The notes under the pieces: generated by a model
The model's database searches: none
The model's input: only the letters and a program-made list of their open reading frames with translations
What the model was told of the DNA's origin: nothing
Assembly: GCF_000384315.1 (NCBI RefSeq)
Contig: NZ_ARVW01000001.1
Span: 6,741,001 to 6,805,000, forward strand
Direction: 5' to 3'
From: Amycolatopsis nigrescens CSC17Ta-90
Lineage (GTDB): Bacteria > Actinomycetota > Actinomycetes > Mycobacteriales > Pseudonocardiaceae
DNA length: 64,000 nucleotides
Part shown: positions 1 through 8,316 of the stretch, in pieces
How the letters are laid out: every line of letters starts with the position of its first letter
Numbering within the stretch: position 1 is the stretch's first letter
Program-made: the position numbers and the translations under genes

Positions 1-853
1 ACCGCGGGCTGCGCGACTGCCAGTACGCCTCGTCGTAGCCGCGGTCGCCGTCCGTCAGCACGTCGACCGCCAGGCCGCCGTGCATGTTGAGCAGGCCGGC
101 CACCCGTTGCGCGAGCACCTTGGCGAGGTCGGGATGCAGCGCGGTGAGCAGGTTGGCGACCTCCATCAGGCCGGTGAGGCCGAGGTAGAGCGCACCGGCC
201 GACAGGCCGAGCGCGCCACCGGGGAAGGCCATGTCGCGATAGGGGCTGTTGCTCGCCATCACCGGGAACAGCGCCTTCAGCGGCGAATCCGGCCCGAGCT
301 CGGCGGCGGTGAAGAACTGGTTGATGCCCATGTAGGAGGCGCCGAGCAGCCCCACCGAACCGCTGGACTCCGGCAGGCCGGCGGCCCAGCGCACCAGTGC
401 CGCGCCGTCCGCCCGCTCCTGCGGGCCGAGGAAGTCCCACACGCCCTGCGACGTGCCGGTGCCTCGGACGTCGGCGACCACGAACAGGTAGCCGCGCTTG
501 ACCAGATAGTCGTTGCCGCCGCCGAGCAGGGCGAAATCGTCGTCCGCCCCGCCGCCGTCGGTTTCGGTCAGGCCGGGCGCGATGTTCATCAGCGCGCCGT
601 ACGGGGTCTGGGTCAGCACCACAGGGAACGGGCCGGTCGCGGGCTCGCCGGTCGCGGGGTCGGTGGGGTAGTGCACGTCCGCCCGCAGCACCGTGCCGTC
701 GGCCATGGTCACCGGGACTTCCTCGCGCACGCCCGCGCCGTACCGCTCGGGGTCGGGTTGCCAGTCACCCGATGCGGTGGCGGGCGCCGTCGTGACTAGC
801 ACGGCGATGATGGCAAGCAGGGCCAGCACCTGTTCGGCGCGTACAAGTTTCAC
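1..853 (-). CDS. CocE/NonD-family secreted hydrolase (3' part cut by window edge)
   Basis: This leftward gene runs off the start of the window after about 284 codons. Residues 1-28 form a secretion signal (positive start, long hydrophobic core, Ala-rich end). The mature part has the fold signature of the X-Pro dipeptidyl-peptidase/CocE esterase family: an N-terminal strand region with DGTVLRADVHYP, a GTGxSQG segment, and the nucleophile elbow GASYMG with Ser173. Members cleave acyl esters or amides outside the cell; the natural substrate cannot be read from sequence. The GTG at 853 is the first start after an in-frame stop at 863-865, but no clear ribosome site precedes it. The TetR gene lies 56 bases upstream in the same direction and may regulate it. 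The catalytic Asp and His lie beyond the window. Confidence 0.85.
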   Translation of the reverse strand, partial: MKLVRAEQVLALLAIIAVLVTTAPATASGDWQPDPERYGAGVREEVPVTMADGTVLRADVHYPTDPATGEPATGPFPVVLTQTPYGALMNIAPGLTETDGGGADDDFALLGGGNDYLVKRGYLFVVADVRGTGTSQGVWDFLGPQERADGAALVRWAAGLPESSGSVGLLGASYMGINQFFTAAELGPDSPLKALFPVMASNSPYRDMAFPGGALGLSAGALYLGLTGLMEVANLLTALHPDLAKVLAQRVAGLLNMHGGLAVDVLTDGDRGYDEAYWQSRSPR

Positions 854-909
854 GTCCAGGAGTTAAAGAGAGTTGCTATACGCTTGGCAAGAAAGTGCAC
901 CCAAAAGCG

Positions 910-1521
910 CTAGCGGCCGTCGGTCAGCCTGGCCAGTGCGGCCGTGCGCAGCTCGCCGTAAGCCGCGCTCAGGTCCACCCCGGCCGGCTCGAGCAGTTGC
1001 TGGTGCACGATGCCGCGCAGGGCGCCGAGGAACCAGATCGCGAACCCCTCGGCCCGGACGTCCTTGCGCACCGAACCGGCCGCCGGCGAGCCGGTCAGGA
1101 ACTCGGTGATCTGGCCGCGCAGTCGCTGGTCCAGCTCGGTGAAGGCGGCCCGCAGCCCGGGGGACGAGCTCAACGACTCGAACAGCAGCGCGTAGTAGAG
1201 GGCGAACAGGGACGGCGTGTCCCGCAGGGTGTGGTGGTGCGCGTCCAGGATCGCGTCCATCGCCGCCGGCACGTCACCCGCGCGCTCGAGCAGCGGGGAC
1301 AGCGTGAACCGTTCCCAGTTGTCCACGAGTTCCGCCACGATCTCGCCGATCAGCGCGTCCTTGGAGCCGAAGTGGAAGTTCACCGCGCCGCGGCTCAGGC
1401 CGGCCCTTGCCCCGATCTCGGCCACCGAGGTGGCCTGCACCCCGCGCTCGGTGAACAGCTCGCTCGCGGCGTCCATCAGGTGCCGTCGGCTGCTGGCGGA
1501 GCGTTCTGCCTGGGTGGGCAC
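910..1521 (-). CDS. TetR/AcrR-family transcriptional regulator
   Basis: The product of 203 residues has a typical TetR N-terminal DNA-binding domain at about 12-58 (helix-turn-helix in SVAEIGARAGLSRGAVNFHF) and a helical C-terminal ligand domain with an FLGALRGIVHQQ segment typical of TetR_C. Length is normal for the family. It sits between the CocE-type gene, read in the same direction, and the divergent acyl-CoA synthetase operon. A 20-base imperfect palindrome lies in the divergent gap. I infer that it represses itself and the acyl-CoA synthetase pair in response to an acyl or ester ligand. The family is certain; the ligand is unknown. Confidence 0.9.
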   Translation of the reverse strand: MPTQAERSASSRRHLMDAASELFTERGVQATSVAEIGARAGLSRGAVNFHFGSKDALIGEIVAELVDNWERFTLSPLLERAGDVPAAMDAILDAHHHTLRDTPSLFALYYALLFESLSSSPGLRAAFTELDQRLRGQITEFLTGSPAAGSVRKDVRAEGFAIWFLGALRGIVHQQLLEPAGVDLSAAYGELRTAALARLTDGR

Positions 1522-1582
1522 TGCTGGTTCCCTTCGTTCGCCGGCTGCCGGTCAGCGTAGACAGTCGCGTACCGAGAAGCAC

Positions 1583-1602
1583 CTTGCTGAACGTTTGACA
1601 AG
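1583..1602. promoter_or_regulatory. Imperfect 20-bp palindrome, candidate TetR operator
   Basis: CTTGCTGAACGTTTGACAAG pairs at its outer four and central six bases. It lies between the divergent TetR gene and the small ORF/acyl-CoA synthetase pair, about 60 bp from one start and 30 bp from the other. That is where an autoregulating TetR repressor would bind. Confidence 0.4.
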
Positions 1603-1630
1603 TTTATTCTGCGGCGGCACGCTGAGGCGC

Positions 1631-1813
1631 ATGGACGGCACGAGGGACGTGACGGTGCTCGTGGTCCAGTTCGCGCCAAGGATCCAGCCGGAGGTCGCCG
1701 AGTTGCACCTGTTCCAGCGCACCGCGCAGCGGTTGCTCCGGGGCGACTGGTCCAGTATGGACGTTCGCGCCGAGGACTACGCCGGGCGACCGGAGAAGGC
1801 GGGTACGGCGTGA
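1631..1813 (+). CDS. Small protein of unknown function, coupled to acyl-CoA synthetase
   Basis: This is an ATG-started reading frame of 60 residues that I do not recognise. It is soluble, with no signal peptide or membrane segment, and has a beta-like start (VTVLVVQFAP) and a helical middle. Its TGA overlaps the GTG of the acyl-CoA synthetase by four bases (GTGA), the usual translational-coupling arrangement. This supports it as a real gene or as a leader ORF. No strong ribosome site precedes the ATG. It could also be the remnant of a longer gene. Confidence 0.4.
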   Translation: MDGTRDVTVLVVQFAPRIQPEVAELHLFQRTAQRLLRGDWSSMDVRAEDYAGRPEKAGTA

Positions 1814-3363
1814 ACGGGTTCGCCACCGCGCGGGTCGCGGCCGGGGTGCTGGCGTCGACGGGAATGCTGCGCCCGGTCGGCCCGGTCCGGCTGCTGCGGA
1901 TGGCCGCCGCGTTCCGGCGGCACGGGGTGAACCTGCCGGCCGCGGTGGCGGCGGGCGCCGCGCGCTGGCCGGACCGGCCGGCGCTGATCGACGACGACGG
2001 CCCGGTCACCTTCCCCGAGCTGTACCGGCGGGTTGGCGATCTCGCCGCCGATCTCGCCGACCGGTACGGCCTGCGCGCTGGACGGCGGCTCGGCGTGCTC
2101 TGCCGCAACCACCGCGGTTTCGTCGAGGCGGCGCTGGCGGGCAGCTGGCTCGGCGCCGAACTGGTTTTCCTCAACACCGACTTCTCCCGGCCGCAGCTGG
2201 CGGAGGTGTTGAAGCGGGAGGACGTGCACGTACTGATGCACGACGACGAGTTCAGCGCGCTGGCCGGTGACCTGCCGGTGACGCTGGTGTCCGCGGAGTG
2301 CGACCGGCGTCCGGGCGGCTCGCGGCGCCCGCCGCCGCCCTATCGCGGTCACGGCCGGATCGTCATCCTCACCTCCGGCACCACCGGCACGCCGAAGGGA
2401 GCGGCGCGGGACACCGACCCGGCGCGGTTCGCGTTGCCGCTGACCACGATGCTCACCCAGCTGCGCCTGCGCTCCGGTGAGCCGATGCTGGTGCTGCCGC
2501 CGCTGTTCCACGGTTTCGGCCTCGCCTACCTCGCCATCGCGCTGGTGTTGGGCAGCCCGCTGGTGCTGTGCCGCCGGTTCGAGCCCGAACGCGCGCTCGA
2601 ACTGGCCGAGCGGCACCGGGTGCGGTCGATGTTCGCGGTGCCGGTCATGCTGCAACGGATCCTCCGGCTGCCGCCGCACCTGCGCGACGGCCGCCGCACC
2701 GGTCTGCTGCGCGCGGTCGGCTCGGCGGCGGCGCCGCTGAGCCCCGATCTCGCCGCCGAGTTCCAGGACGTCTTCGGTGACGTGCTGTTCAACCTGTACG
2801 GCTCCACCGAAACGAGCTGGTCCACCATCGCCACCCCGGCGGACCTGCGGGCCGCGCCGGGCACCGTCGGCAGGCCGGCGCGGGGGATCGAGGTGCGGGT
2901 GCTCGACGAGCACGGCCGGGAGCTGCCCGCCGGCCGGATCGGCACCGTGTTCGTGGGCAGCCGGATGGCGTTCCACGGCTACACCGGCGGCGGTGGCAAG
3001 GAGGTCGTGCGCGGGCTGCTGAACACCGGGGACGTCGGCCATTTCGACCAGGCCGGCCGGCTGTTCATCGACGGCAGGGCGGACGACATGATCGTCTCGG
3101 GCGGGGAGAACGTGTACCCGCAGGAGGTGGAGGACCTGCTCGCCGGCCATCCCGGGCTGCTCGACGTGGTGGTCCGCGGGGTCGAGGACGAGGAGTTCGG
3201 CCAGCGGCTGGCCGCGCGTGCGGTGCGGGTGCCCGGCGGCACGGTCACCGAAGACGAGCTGAAGGCCTACGTGAAGGCCAACCTGGCTCGGTACAAGGTG
3301 CCGAGGGAGATCGAGTTCGTCGACGAGCTGCCGCGGACCGCGAGCGGCAAGCTCCGGCGCTGA
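1810..3363 (+). CDS. Acyl-CoA synthetase (AMP-forming, FadD-type)
   Basis: The product of 517 residues is a class I adenylate-forming enzyme that should activate a fatty or carboxylic acid to acyl-AMP and then acyl-CoA. Visible motifs, in order, are the phosphate-binding loop LTSGTTGTPKGA at about 188, YGSTETSW (A5) near 334, NTGDVGHFD (A7), the hinge region DGRADDMIVSGGENVYP, and the C-terminal PRTASGKLRR with the catalytic lysine at 514. It lacks the FAAL-specific insertion seen in the two ligases further on, so CoA ligation is likely. The GTG start overlaps the stop of the small upstream ORF. The chain length of the substrate cannot be read from sequence. Confidence 0.9.
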   Translation: MNGFATARVAAGVLASTGMLRPVGPVRLLRMAAAFRRHGVNLPAAVAAGAARWPDRPALIDDDGPVTFPELYRRVGDLAADLADRYGLRAGRRLGVLCRNHRGFVEAALAGSWLGAELVFLNTDFSRPQLAEVLKREDVHVLMHDDEFSALAGDLPVTLVSAECDRRPGGSRRPPPPYRGHGRIVILTSGTTGTPKGAARDTDPARFALPLTTMLTQLRLRSGEPMLVLPPLFHGFGLAYLAIALVLGSPLVLCRRFEPERALELAERHRVRSMFAVPVMLQRILRLPPHLRDGRRTGLLRAVGSAAAPLSPDLAAEFQDVFGDVLFNLYGSTETSWSTIATPADLRAAPGTVGRPARGIEVRVLDEHGRELPAGRIGTVFVGSRMAFHGYTGGGGKEVVRGLLNTGDVGHFDQAGRLFIDGRADDMIVSGGENVYPQEVEDLLAGHPGLLDVVVRGVEDEEFGQRLAARAVRVPGGTVTEDELKAYVKANLARYKVPREIEFVDELPRTASGKLRR

Positions 3364-3434
3364 GAAACGCGGAAGGAGAATTGTCATCGGGACGCCAGGT
3401 TCCGGTGCGCGACACTCATTCCGGTGCGCCATTC

Positions 3435-3449
3435 GTCCGATTATCGGAC
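3435..3449. promoter_or_regulatory. Perfect inverted repeat in the acyl-CoA synthetase/regulator gap
   Basis: GTCCGATTATCGGAC has 6-base arms around TTA. It lies in the 229-base gene-free stretch between the acyl-CoA synthetase stop and the PucR/CdaR-type regulator. It is not followed by a T-run, so an operator fits better than a terminator. Nothing else was recognised in this gap. Confidence 0.3.
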
Positions 3450-3592
3450 AAAAAGCCTTGTCAGGTAAGGGAAATAGTGGAACTGTTCGCCGTTTCGATC
3501 GGTTCGGTGAATCGTTGACCTGTTCGTGTCGCCCGGCTTAACCTGTGCGGCGGCTCGCGGTTTTCAATACCGGCGAAGCAGGGAGGTCTTCG

Positions 3593-4855
3593 GTGACGCA
3601 GGCACCGGTGCAGGGCGGCGCCCGCACGCCGTGGGCGGAGCTCACCACCGAGCTGGCCACCGTGCTGCGCCCGGAGCTGGACGGGATCGCGGCGGAGATG
3701 GTCGAGGCGATCCGGCGCGAGGTGCGCGGCTACGCGCGCCCGCTGGACTCGAAGTTCGGCCGCGACCTGGTGTCGGCCGTGCGCCGGGCGGTGCACCAGT
3801 TCGTCGAGCTGGTCGAGCAGCCGGACGTGACCAGGGAGCACGACGCCGCCTTCTTCCGCAGGCTGGGCAAGGCCGAGTACCTGACCGGCCGCGGCATGGA
3901 GGGCCTGCAGTCCGCCTACCGGATCGGGGCCAGGGTGGCCTGCCGCCGGTACACCGAGGTGGCGCGGGCGGCCGCGCTGCCGGCGGAGACCGTGCTGCGG
4001 GTCGGCGAGGCGGTGCTCGCCCAGATCGACGTGCTGGCCGGTGAGTCGGCGACCGGTTTCGCCGACGCCCGCGGGCGTGCCGCCGGTGACCTGCGGCGCC
4101 GGCGCCGGGTGCTGGCCGAGCACCTGCTGGAACGGGGCGCGGTCACCGCAGCGGACCTCGAGCAGCTGGCGTTCCAGGCGGCCTGGCCGTTGCCGGAAAC
4201 GATCGCCTGCCTGGCCACCGGTACCCGGCGAGAGGGCGAGGTCTCGCTGCCGCGCGACCTCGCCGAGGTGGTGTTGGAGCTGCCGCGCGGGCACGGTCTC
4301 TGCCTGCTGGTCCCCGATCCCGGCATCGGCGGCAGGCTGGACCGGCTGCGCTCGCTGCTGCGGGGCCGGTCCGCGGCGATCGGGCCGGTGGTGCCCACGC
4401 GTGACGCGTGGCTGTCGGGCTACTGCGCGCAGCTCGCCCTGCGGCTGGTCCGCCGGAACGTGCTGCCCGTCGGCGAGCCGGTCGAGGTGAGCGGGCACCT
4501 CGGCGAGCTGTTCCTGCTGCACGGCGAGCAACTCGGCCGCCTGCTGGAAGAGCAGGAGTTCGGCGTGCTGAACCGGCTCCCGCACGGCAAGGCGAGCAGG
4601 TTGGAAGACACCCTCCGCGCGCTGCTGACCTCGTGGGGACGGACCGCGCCCGAGGTGGCCAGGGTGCTCGGCATCCATCCGCAGACCGCGCGCAACCGCT
4701 TGCGCCAGCTGGAGAACCTGTTCGGCGACCGGCTCACCGATCCGGACTTCCGGTTCGCCGCGGAGACCGTGCTGCGGATCAGGTCGCTGCTGCGCTCTGC
4801 CGGCACGATCCCGCCCGTCCACCCAGTTCACCCGACAGCCGGAGGTCCACCGTGA
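3593..4855 (+). CDS. PucR/CdaR-type helix-turn-helix transcriptional regulator
   Basis: The product of about 420 residues has an N-terminal helical sensor region (with a YARPLDSKFGRDLV segment), a middle region, and a C-terminal PucR-type HTH whose recognition part reads VLGIHPQTARNRLRQLENLFG. Such proteins are usually activators tied to metabolite sensing. The GTG at 3593 is chosen because GGAGGT lies five bases upstream; the frame is open further back, to 3545, but without a ribosome site. The stop overlaps the SGNH-hydrolase start by GTGA, so the two are co-translated. A paralogue with the same architecture is encoded at 6991-8316 on the other strand. The inducer is unknown. Confidence 0.85.
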   Translation: MTQAPVQGGARTPWAELTTELATVLRPELDGIAAEMVEAIRREVRGYARPLDSKFGRDLVSAVRRAVHQFVELVEQPDVTREHDAAFFRRLGKAEYLTGRGMEGLQSAYRIGARVACRRYTEVARAAALPAETVLRVGEAVLAQIDVLAGESATGFADARGRAAGDLRRRRRVLAEHLLERGAVTAADLEQLAFQAAWPLPETIACLATGTRREGEVSLPRDLAEVVLELPRGHGLCLLVPDPGIGGRLDRLRSLLRGRSAAIGPVVPTRDAWLSGYCAQLALRLVRRNVLPVGEPVEVSGHLGELFLLHGEQLGRLLEEQEFGVLNRLPHGKASRLEDTLRALLTSWGRTAPEVARVLGIHPQTARNRLRQLENLFGDRLTDPDFRFAAETVLRIRSLLRSAGTIPPVHPVHPTAGGPP

Positions 4856-5724
4856 GCCCGCTCCTGCCGAAGATCGTCGCCACCTGCGCCGCGGTGCTGT
4901 GCGTCGCGGCGCTGCCCGTACCGGCCGCGGCGGCGCCCGCCCCCGCGAGCTACGTCGCACTGGGGGACTCCTACTCATCGGGACCGGGAATCCCGGAGCA
5001 GCGGCCGGACTCCGGGCCGTGCGCGCGGTCCACCCGCAACTACCCCTCGCTGGTCGCCGGGGCGCTCGCACCGGCCGAGTTCCGCGATGTCAGCTGCAGC
5101 GGGGCGGTCACCGGCAACATGACCGGGCCGCAGGGCACCGCACCGCCCCAGTTCGATGCGCTCGGTGCGGACACCGAGTTGGTGACGCTGGGCATCGGCG
5201 GCAACGACGCCGGTTTCGCGTCGATCGTGTTCACCTGCGCGGGGCTCGGCTCGCAGGACCCGGCGGGCAAGCCGTGCACCGACCACTACACCAAGGACGG
5301 CGTGGACCAGATCGAGGCCACCTTCGCCGAGGTCGCGCCGAAGGTGGCGGCGACGCTGCAGGGCATCCACGAACGCGCGCCCAAGGCGACCGTCGTGCTG
5401 GTGGGGTACCAGACGATCCTGCCCGACGCCAAGGCGGACTGCGCGCCGGGCAACCGGAACGCGACCATGGTGGCCGAGGGCGATCTGCCCTATCTCACCG
5501 CGAAGGAGCGGTCGTTCGCCGCGATGCTGTCCGCGCAGGCAGCCGCGAACGGGGCGCTGTTCGTGGACAGCCGGGCCGCCAGCGTCGGGCACGATGCCTG
5601 CCGTGCGCCCGGCACCCGCTGGATCGAAGGAATTTACGACGCCGTTGACGCCGCGCCGGTGCACCCGAACGCGCTCGGCATGGAGAACGTGTCCCGGCTG
5701 GTGCTCGACGCGCTGAGCGGCTGA
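4852..5724 (+). CDS. Secreted SGNH/GDSL-family lipase-esterase
   Basis: The product of 290 residues starts with a signal peptide ending in an Ala-rich AAAAPAPA segment. The SGNH blocks are clear: block I GDSYSSG with the nucleophile Ser, block III GIGGND with the oxyanion Asn, and block V DAAPVHPN with the Asp-His pair. Several cysteines (SGPCARS, DVSCSG, FTCAG, KPCTDH, DCAPG, HDACR) match the disulfide-bonded secreted actinomycete SGNH lipases. It should hydrolyse acyl esters outside the cell. The GTG start overlaps the regulator stop by four bases and has GGAGGT upstream (4841-4846). Co-translation suggests that the regulator controls its own operon, including this enzyme. Confidence 0.9.
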   Translation: MSPLLPKIVATCAAVLCVAALPVPAAAAPAPASYVALGDSYSSGPGIPEQRPDSGPCARSTRNYPSLVAGALAPAEFRDVSCSGAVTGNMTGPQGTAPPQFDALGADTELVTLGIGGNDAGFASIVFTCAGLGSQDPAGKPCTDHYTKDGVDQIEATFAEVAPKVAATLQGIHERAPKATVVLVGYQTILPDAKADCAPGNRNATMVAEGDLPYLTAKERSFAAMLSAQAAANGALFVDSRAASVGHDACRAPGTRWIEGIYDAVDAAPVHPNALGMENVSRLVLDALSG

Positions 5725-5725
5725 T

Positions 5726-5884
5726 ACGGAGTTCGGCGCCGGGGTGCTGGACCGGTTCGGCCGGGTGGACTACCTGGTGCACAACGCGGGCAAATCGCTG
5801 CGCCGCTCGATCCACCTGTCCTACCGCCGCCGCAAGGACCTGGACGCGACCGCCGGGGCGAACTACCTCGGGCCGGTCCGCATG
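5726..5884 (+). pseudogene. Fragment of a short-chain dehydrogenase/reductase gene
   Basis: The frame reads like the middle of an SDR: VLDRFGRVDYLVHNAGKS matches the usual FGRVDVLVNNAG strand-turn, followed by a helix and NYLGPVR. The N-terminal nucleotide-binding glycine motif and the catalytic YxxxK are absent, and after about 5884 the frame no longer resembles the family. No start or ribosome site fits. I read it as a remnant left by deletion between the SGNH gene and the cutinase-like gene. Confidence 0.6.
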
Positions 5885-6082
5885 CCTCACTGGCGCGCGT
5901 CTCCGCCGGGCAGCCATCGGAAGAACGGCAGTCACGAAGATGACTCCCGCCAGCGCGAGAGCTGGCATCGCTGTTACAAAAAACCCGCGGAGTTCGCCGT
6001 GCTCGCGGGAAAGACGCGTCCGGTGTGGGAATTCATGCGACGCTCGGCTCGCCCCGATTCCTTGTGACCGCAGGAGGACGAC

Positions 6083-6982
6083 GTGTCGAAAGTGAGTTCC
6101 CCCGCCGGCAGGGTGAGTGCGCTGGCCGTGCTGGCCGTGGCCGCGCTGGTGACCGGCGCTGCTCCGGCCGCATCGGCGGTTCCGGTCGTGCCGGCCCAGC
6201 AGGAGAACCCGTACCAGCGGGGCCCCGATCCCACCCCGGAGAGCGTCGAGGCGCCACGCGGCTCTTTCGCGATCGAGAAGGCGACCATCGCGCGCGGCAG
6301 TGTGCAGGGCTTCGGCGGTGGCACCATCTACTACCCGACCGACACCGCCGAGGGCACCTTCGGCGCGGTGGCGATCTCGCCCGGTTTCACCGAAAGCCAG
6401 TCCGCGATCTCCTGGTACGGCGAGCGGCTCGCCACCCAGGGCTTCGTGGTGTTCACCATCGACACCAACGGCGGGCTCGACCAACCGGACTCGCGCGCCG
6501 ACCAGCTGCTCGCGGCGCTGGACTTCCTGACCGGCTCCAGCGAGGTCAAGGACCGGATCGACGCGAGCAGGCTCGGTGTGCTCGGCCATTCGATGGGCGG
6601 CGGCGGTTCGCTCTCGGCGGCCAAGAAGCGGCCTGCCCTGCAGGCGGCCGTGCCGCTGGCGCCGTGGCACACCAACAGCAACTGGTCCGACGTCACCGTG
6701 CCCACGCTGATCGTCGGCGCGGAGAACGACGCCGTCGCGCCGGTGGGGATGCACGCCGAACCGTTCTACGCCGGACTGACCAAGGCGCCGGAAAAGGCGT
6801 ACCTGGAGCTGAAGGGCGCCGACCATTTCGTCACCAACTCGCCGAACACGGTGATCGCCAAATCCACCCTTTCCTGGCTCAAGCGATTCATCGACGACGA
6901 CACCAGGTACGACCAGTTTCTCTGCCCGCCGCCGAAACCGGACAACGACATCTCCGAATACCGCGACACCTGTCCCAACTAG
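6083..6982 (+). CDS. Cutinase / polyester (PET) hydrolase-like secreted alpha/beta hydrolase
   Basis: The product of 299 residues has a signal peptide (about 1-32) and a mature part that opens with NPYQRGPDPT, as in actinomycete cutinases (TfCut2/LCC family). It shows the GFGGGTIYYP start, SPGFTESQS in the subsite loop, GHSMGGGG with Ser170, APWHT with the substrate-stacking Trp, GAENDAVAP with Asp216, and GADHF with His248. DNDISEYRDTCPN at the end supplies the second cysteine of the C-terminal disulfide, with FLCPP the first. It should cleave cutin-like polyesters and possibly synthetic polyesters outside the cell. The GTG start follows GGAGGA. It is read alone, convergent with the regulator at 6991-8316. 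Family assignment is strong; PET activity is inference. Confidence 0.93.
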   Translation: MSKVSSPAGRVSALAVLAVAALVTGAAPAASAVPVVPAQQENPYQRGPDPTPESVEAPRGSFAIEKATIARGSVQGFGGGTIYYPTDTAEGTFGAVAISPGFTESQSAISWYGERLATQGFVVFTIDTNGGLDQPDSRADQLLAALDFLTGSSEVKDRIDASRLGVLGHSMGGGGSLSAAKKRPALQAAVPLAPWHTNSNWSDVTVPTLIVGAENDAVAPVGMHAEPFYAGLTKAPEKAYLELKGADHFVTNSPNTVIAKSTLSWLKRFIDDDTRYDQFLCPPPKPDNDISEYRDTCPN

Positions 6983-6990
6983 GCCGCGGG

Positions 6991-8316
6991 TCACCCGCCC
7001 TCGGCGTGGGGGCGGGTGCCCAGCAGCCGGTGGGCCTCCAGCGCGATCTGCATCCGCAGCCGGTCGGACGGGTTGTTCAGCCGGTCGCCGAACAGCTCGA
7101 CCAGCTGGTTCAGCCGGTAGCGCACGGTCTGCGGGTGGATCTTCAGCACCTCGGCGATCTCCGGGGTGCTGCCGTTGCATTCCAGCCAGGTTCGCAACGT
7201 CTCGCCGAGCCGTACCTGCTGTTTCGCGGTCAGCTCGCCCAACGGCCGCAGTACCTGCTCGCTGAGCTCGTGCAGCAGGAAGTCGTCGATCAGCAGCCAG
7301 AGCTCGAACAGGTACTCCGAGGTCCGCACGACCGGCCGGTCTTCGATGGTGCCCTGGCGGATCAGCTCCATGGTCCGCTGTGCCCAGTGCAGGGAGCTCG
7401 CCGCGTCGGTCAGCCGGACCCGCGGGCCGACCGCGGCACGCCAGCCTTTCAGCTCCACCTGGAGGGTCCGCAGGTCGCGTTCGGGATCGGCGGTCACCAG
7501 GCACGGCTGGGCACCCTCCAGGTCGAGCAGCACGTCCTCGTGCATCAGCGGGGAGGGCCCGGAAAGCTGTGCCTGCGCCGAATGCTCTTCGTCCCGTGGT
7601 TCGAGTGCGACCACGGTGACCCACTCCGGCACCCGCCAGCTCGCCGCCCTTGCCATGGACGCGATGGTCTGGGGCGAGGACGGGGGTGTGGCCAGGATCA
7701 GCTCCAGCAGGCGCCGTCGTCGCCGTTCCATGGTGCCGGCCGCGCGCGCCTGCGCGGCGGTGTAGCCCTCCACCGAGTAGGAGGAGATCTCGTCCACATA
7801 GGCGAAAATGGCCTCCGCGCTGACGCAGAGCAGTTGTGCGGACATGCGCATGGACTGGCCGAAGCCGGACACGTAGCGCCAGGCGGTGCGGCCGCCGACG
7901 CGGTAGGCGGCCTGCAGCGAGTTCAGGCTGCCGCCGGCGTGGAACACCCGCCTGCCGATCTCGTTGAACAGCTCCATCCAGCCGTGCTGCGTGGGGCCGA
8001 GCCCTTCGATGCTGTCGATGCAGCTGACCACGGCCTGCTCGATGGACAACGTGATGACCTTGCCGAACTTGCCTTCCAGCGGCTGCGCGTACTCGGGCAC
8101 CGCGTGCTGGATCTCGTCCAGGATCCGCTTGGCGAGTTTGTCGGTGTGCGGCCGGAAACGGATTGCTACCTCGCTGGGCAGCGAAAACCAGAGGCTGCGC
8201 GCGTGGCTGGCGCCGGCCACGCCCGGCCCTGCCGCCGACTTCTGCGCTGGTACTCCGGCACGTTGTCGGGCCGGGCCTTCGGTCGATCGGGTCGCCATGT
8301 CCGTTGTGTCAGTCAT
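6991..8316 (-). CDS. PucR/CdaR-type helix-turn-helix transcriptional regulator (paralogue of 3593-4855)
   Basis: The product of about 441 residues is built like its neighbour at 3593: an N-terminal helical sensor with YAQPLEGKFGKVI, a middle domain, and a C-terminal PucR HTH (VLKIHPQTVRYRLNQLVELFG). The ATG at 8316 has AAAGGG at a good distance; a GTG at 8322 is also possible but lies only 2 bases from that site. It is transcribed away from the MmpL gene and ends eight bases after the cutinase-like gene in convergent orientation. It could control the cutinase-like gene or the MmpL-lipid locus; the sequence does not decide. Confidence 0.85.
   Translation of the reverse strand: MTDTTDMATRSTEGPARQRAGVPAQKSAAGPGVAGASHARSLWFSLPSEVAIRFRPHTDKLAKRILDEIQHAVPEYAQPLEGKFGKVITLSIEQAVVSCIDSIEGLGPTQHGWMELFNEIGRRVFHAGGSLNSLQAAYRVGGRTAWRYVSGFGQSMRMSAQLLCVSAEAIFAYVDEISSYSVEGYTAAQARAAGTMERRRRRLLELILATPPSSPQTIASMARAASWRVPEWVTVVALEPRDEEHSAQAQLSGPSPLMHEDVLLDLEGAQPCLVTADPERDLRTLQVELKGWRAAVGPRVRLTDAASSLHWAQRTMELIRQGTIEDRPVVRTSEYLFELWLLIDDFLLHELSEQVLRPLGELTAKQQVRLGETLRTWLECNGSTPEIAEVLKIHPQTVRYRLNQLVELFGDRLNNPSDRLRMQIALEAHRLLGTRPHAEGG

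Noticed and set aside
5890..6067. A short hydrophobic leftward frame after the SDR remnant
   Set aside because: It has no start context and runs into nonsense; it is probably a chance hydrophobic reading of the damaged region.
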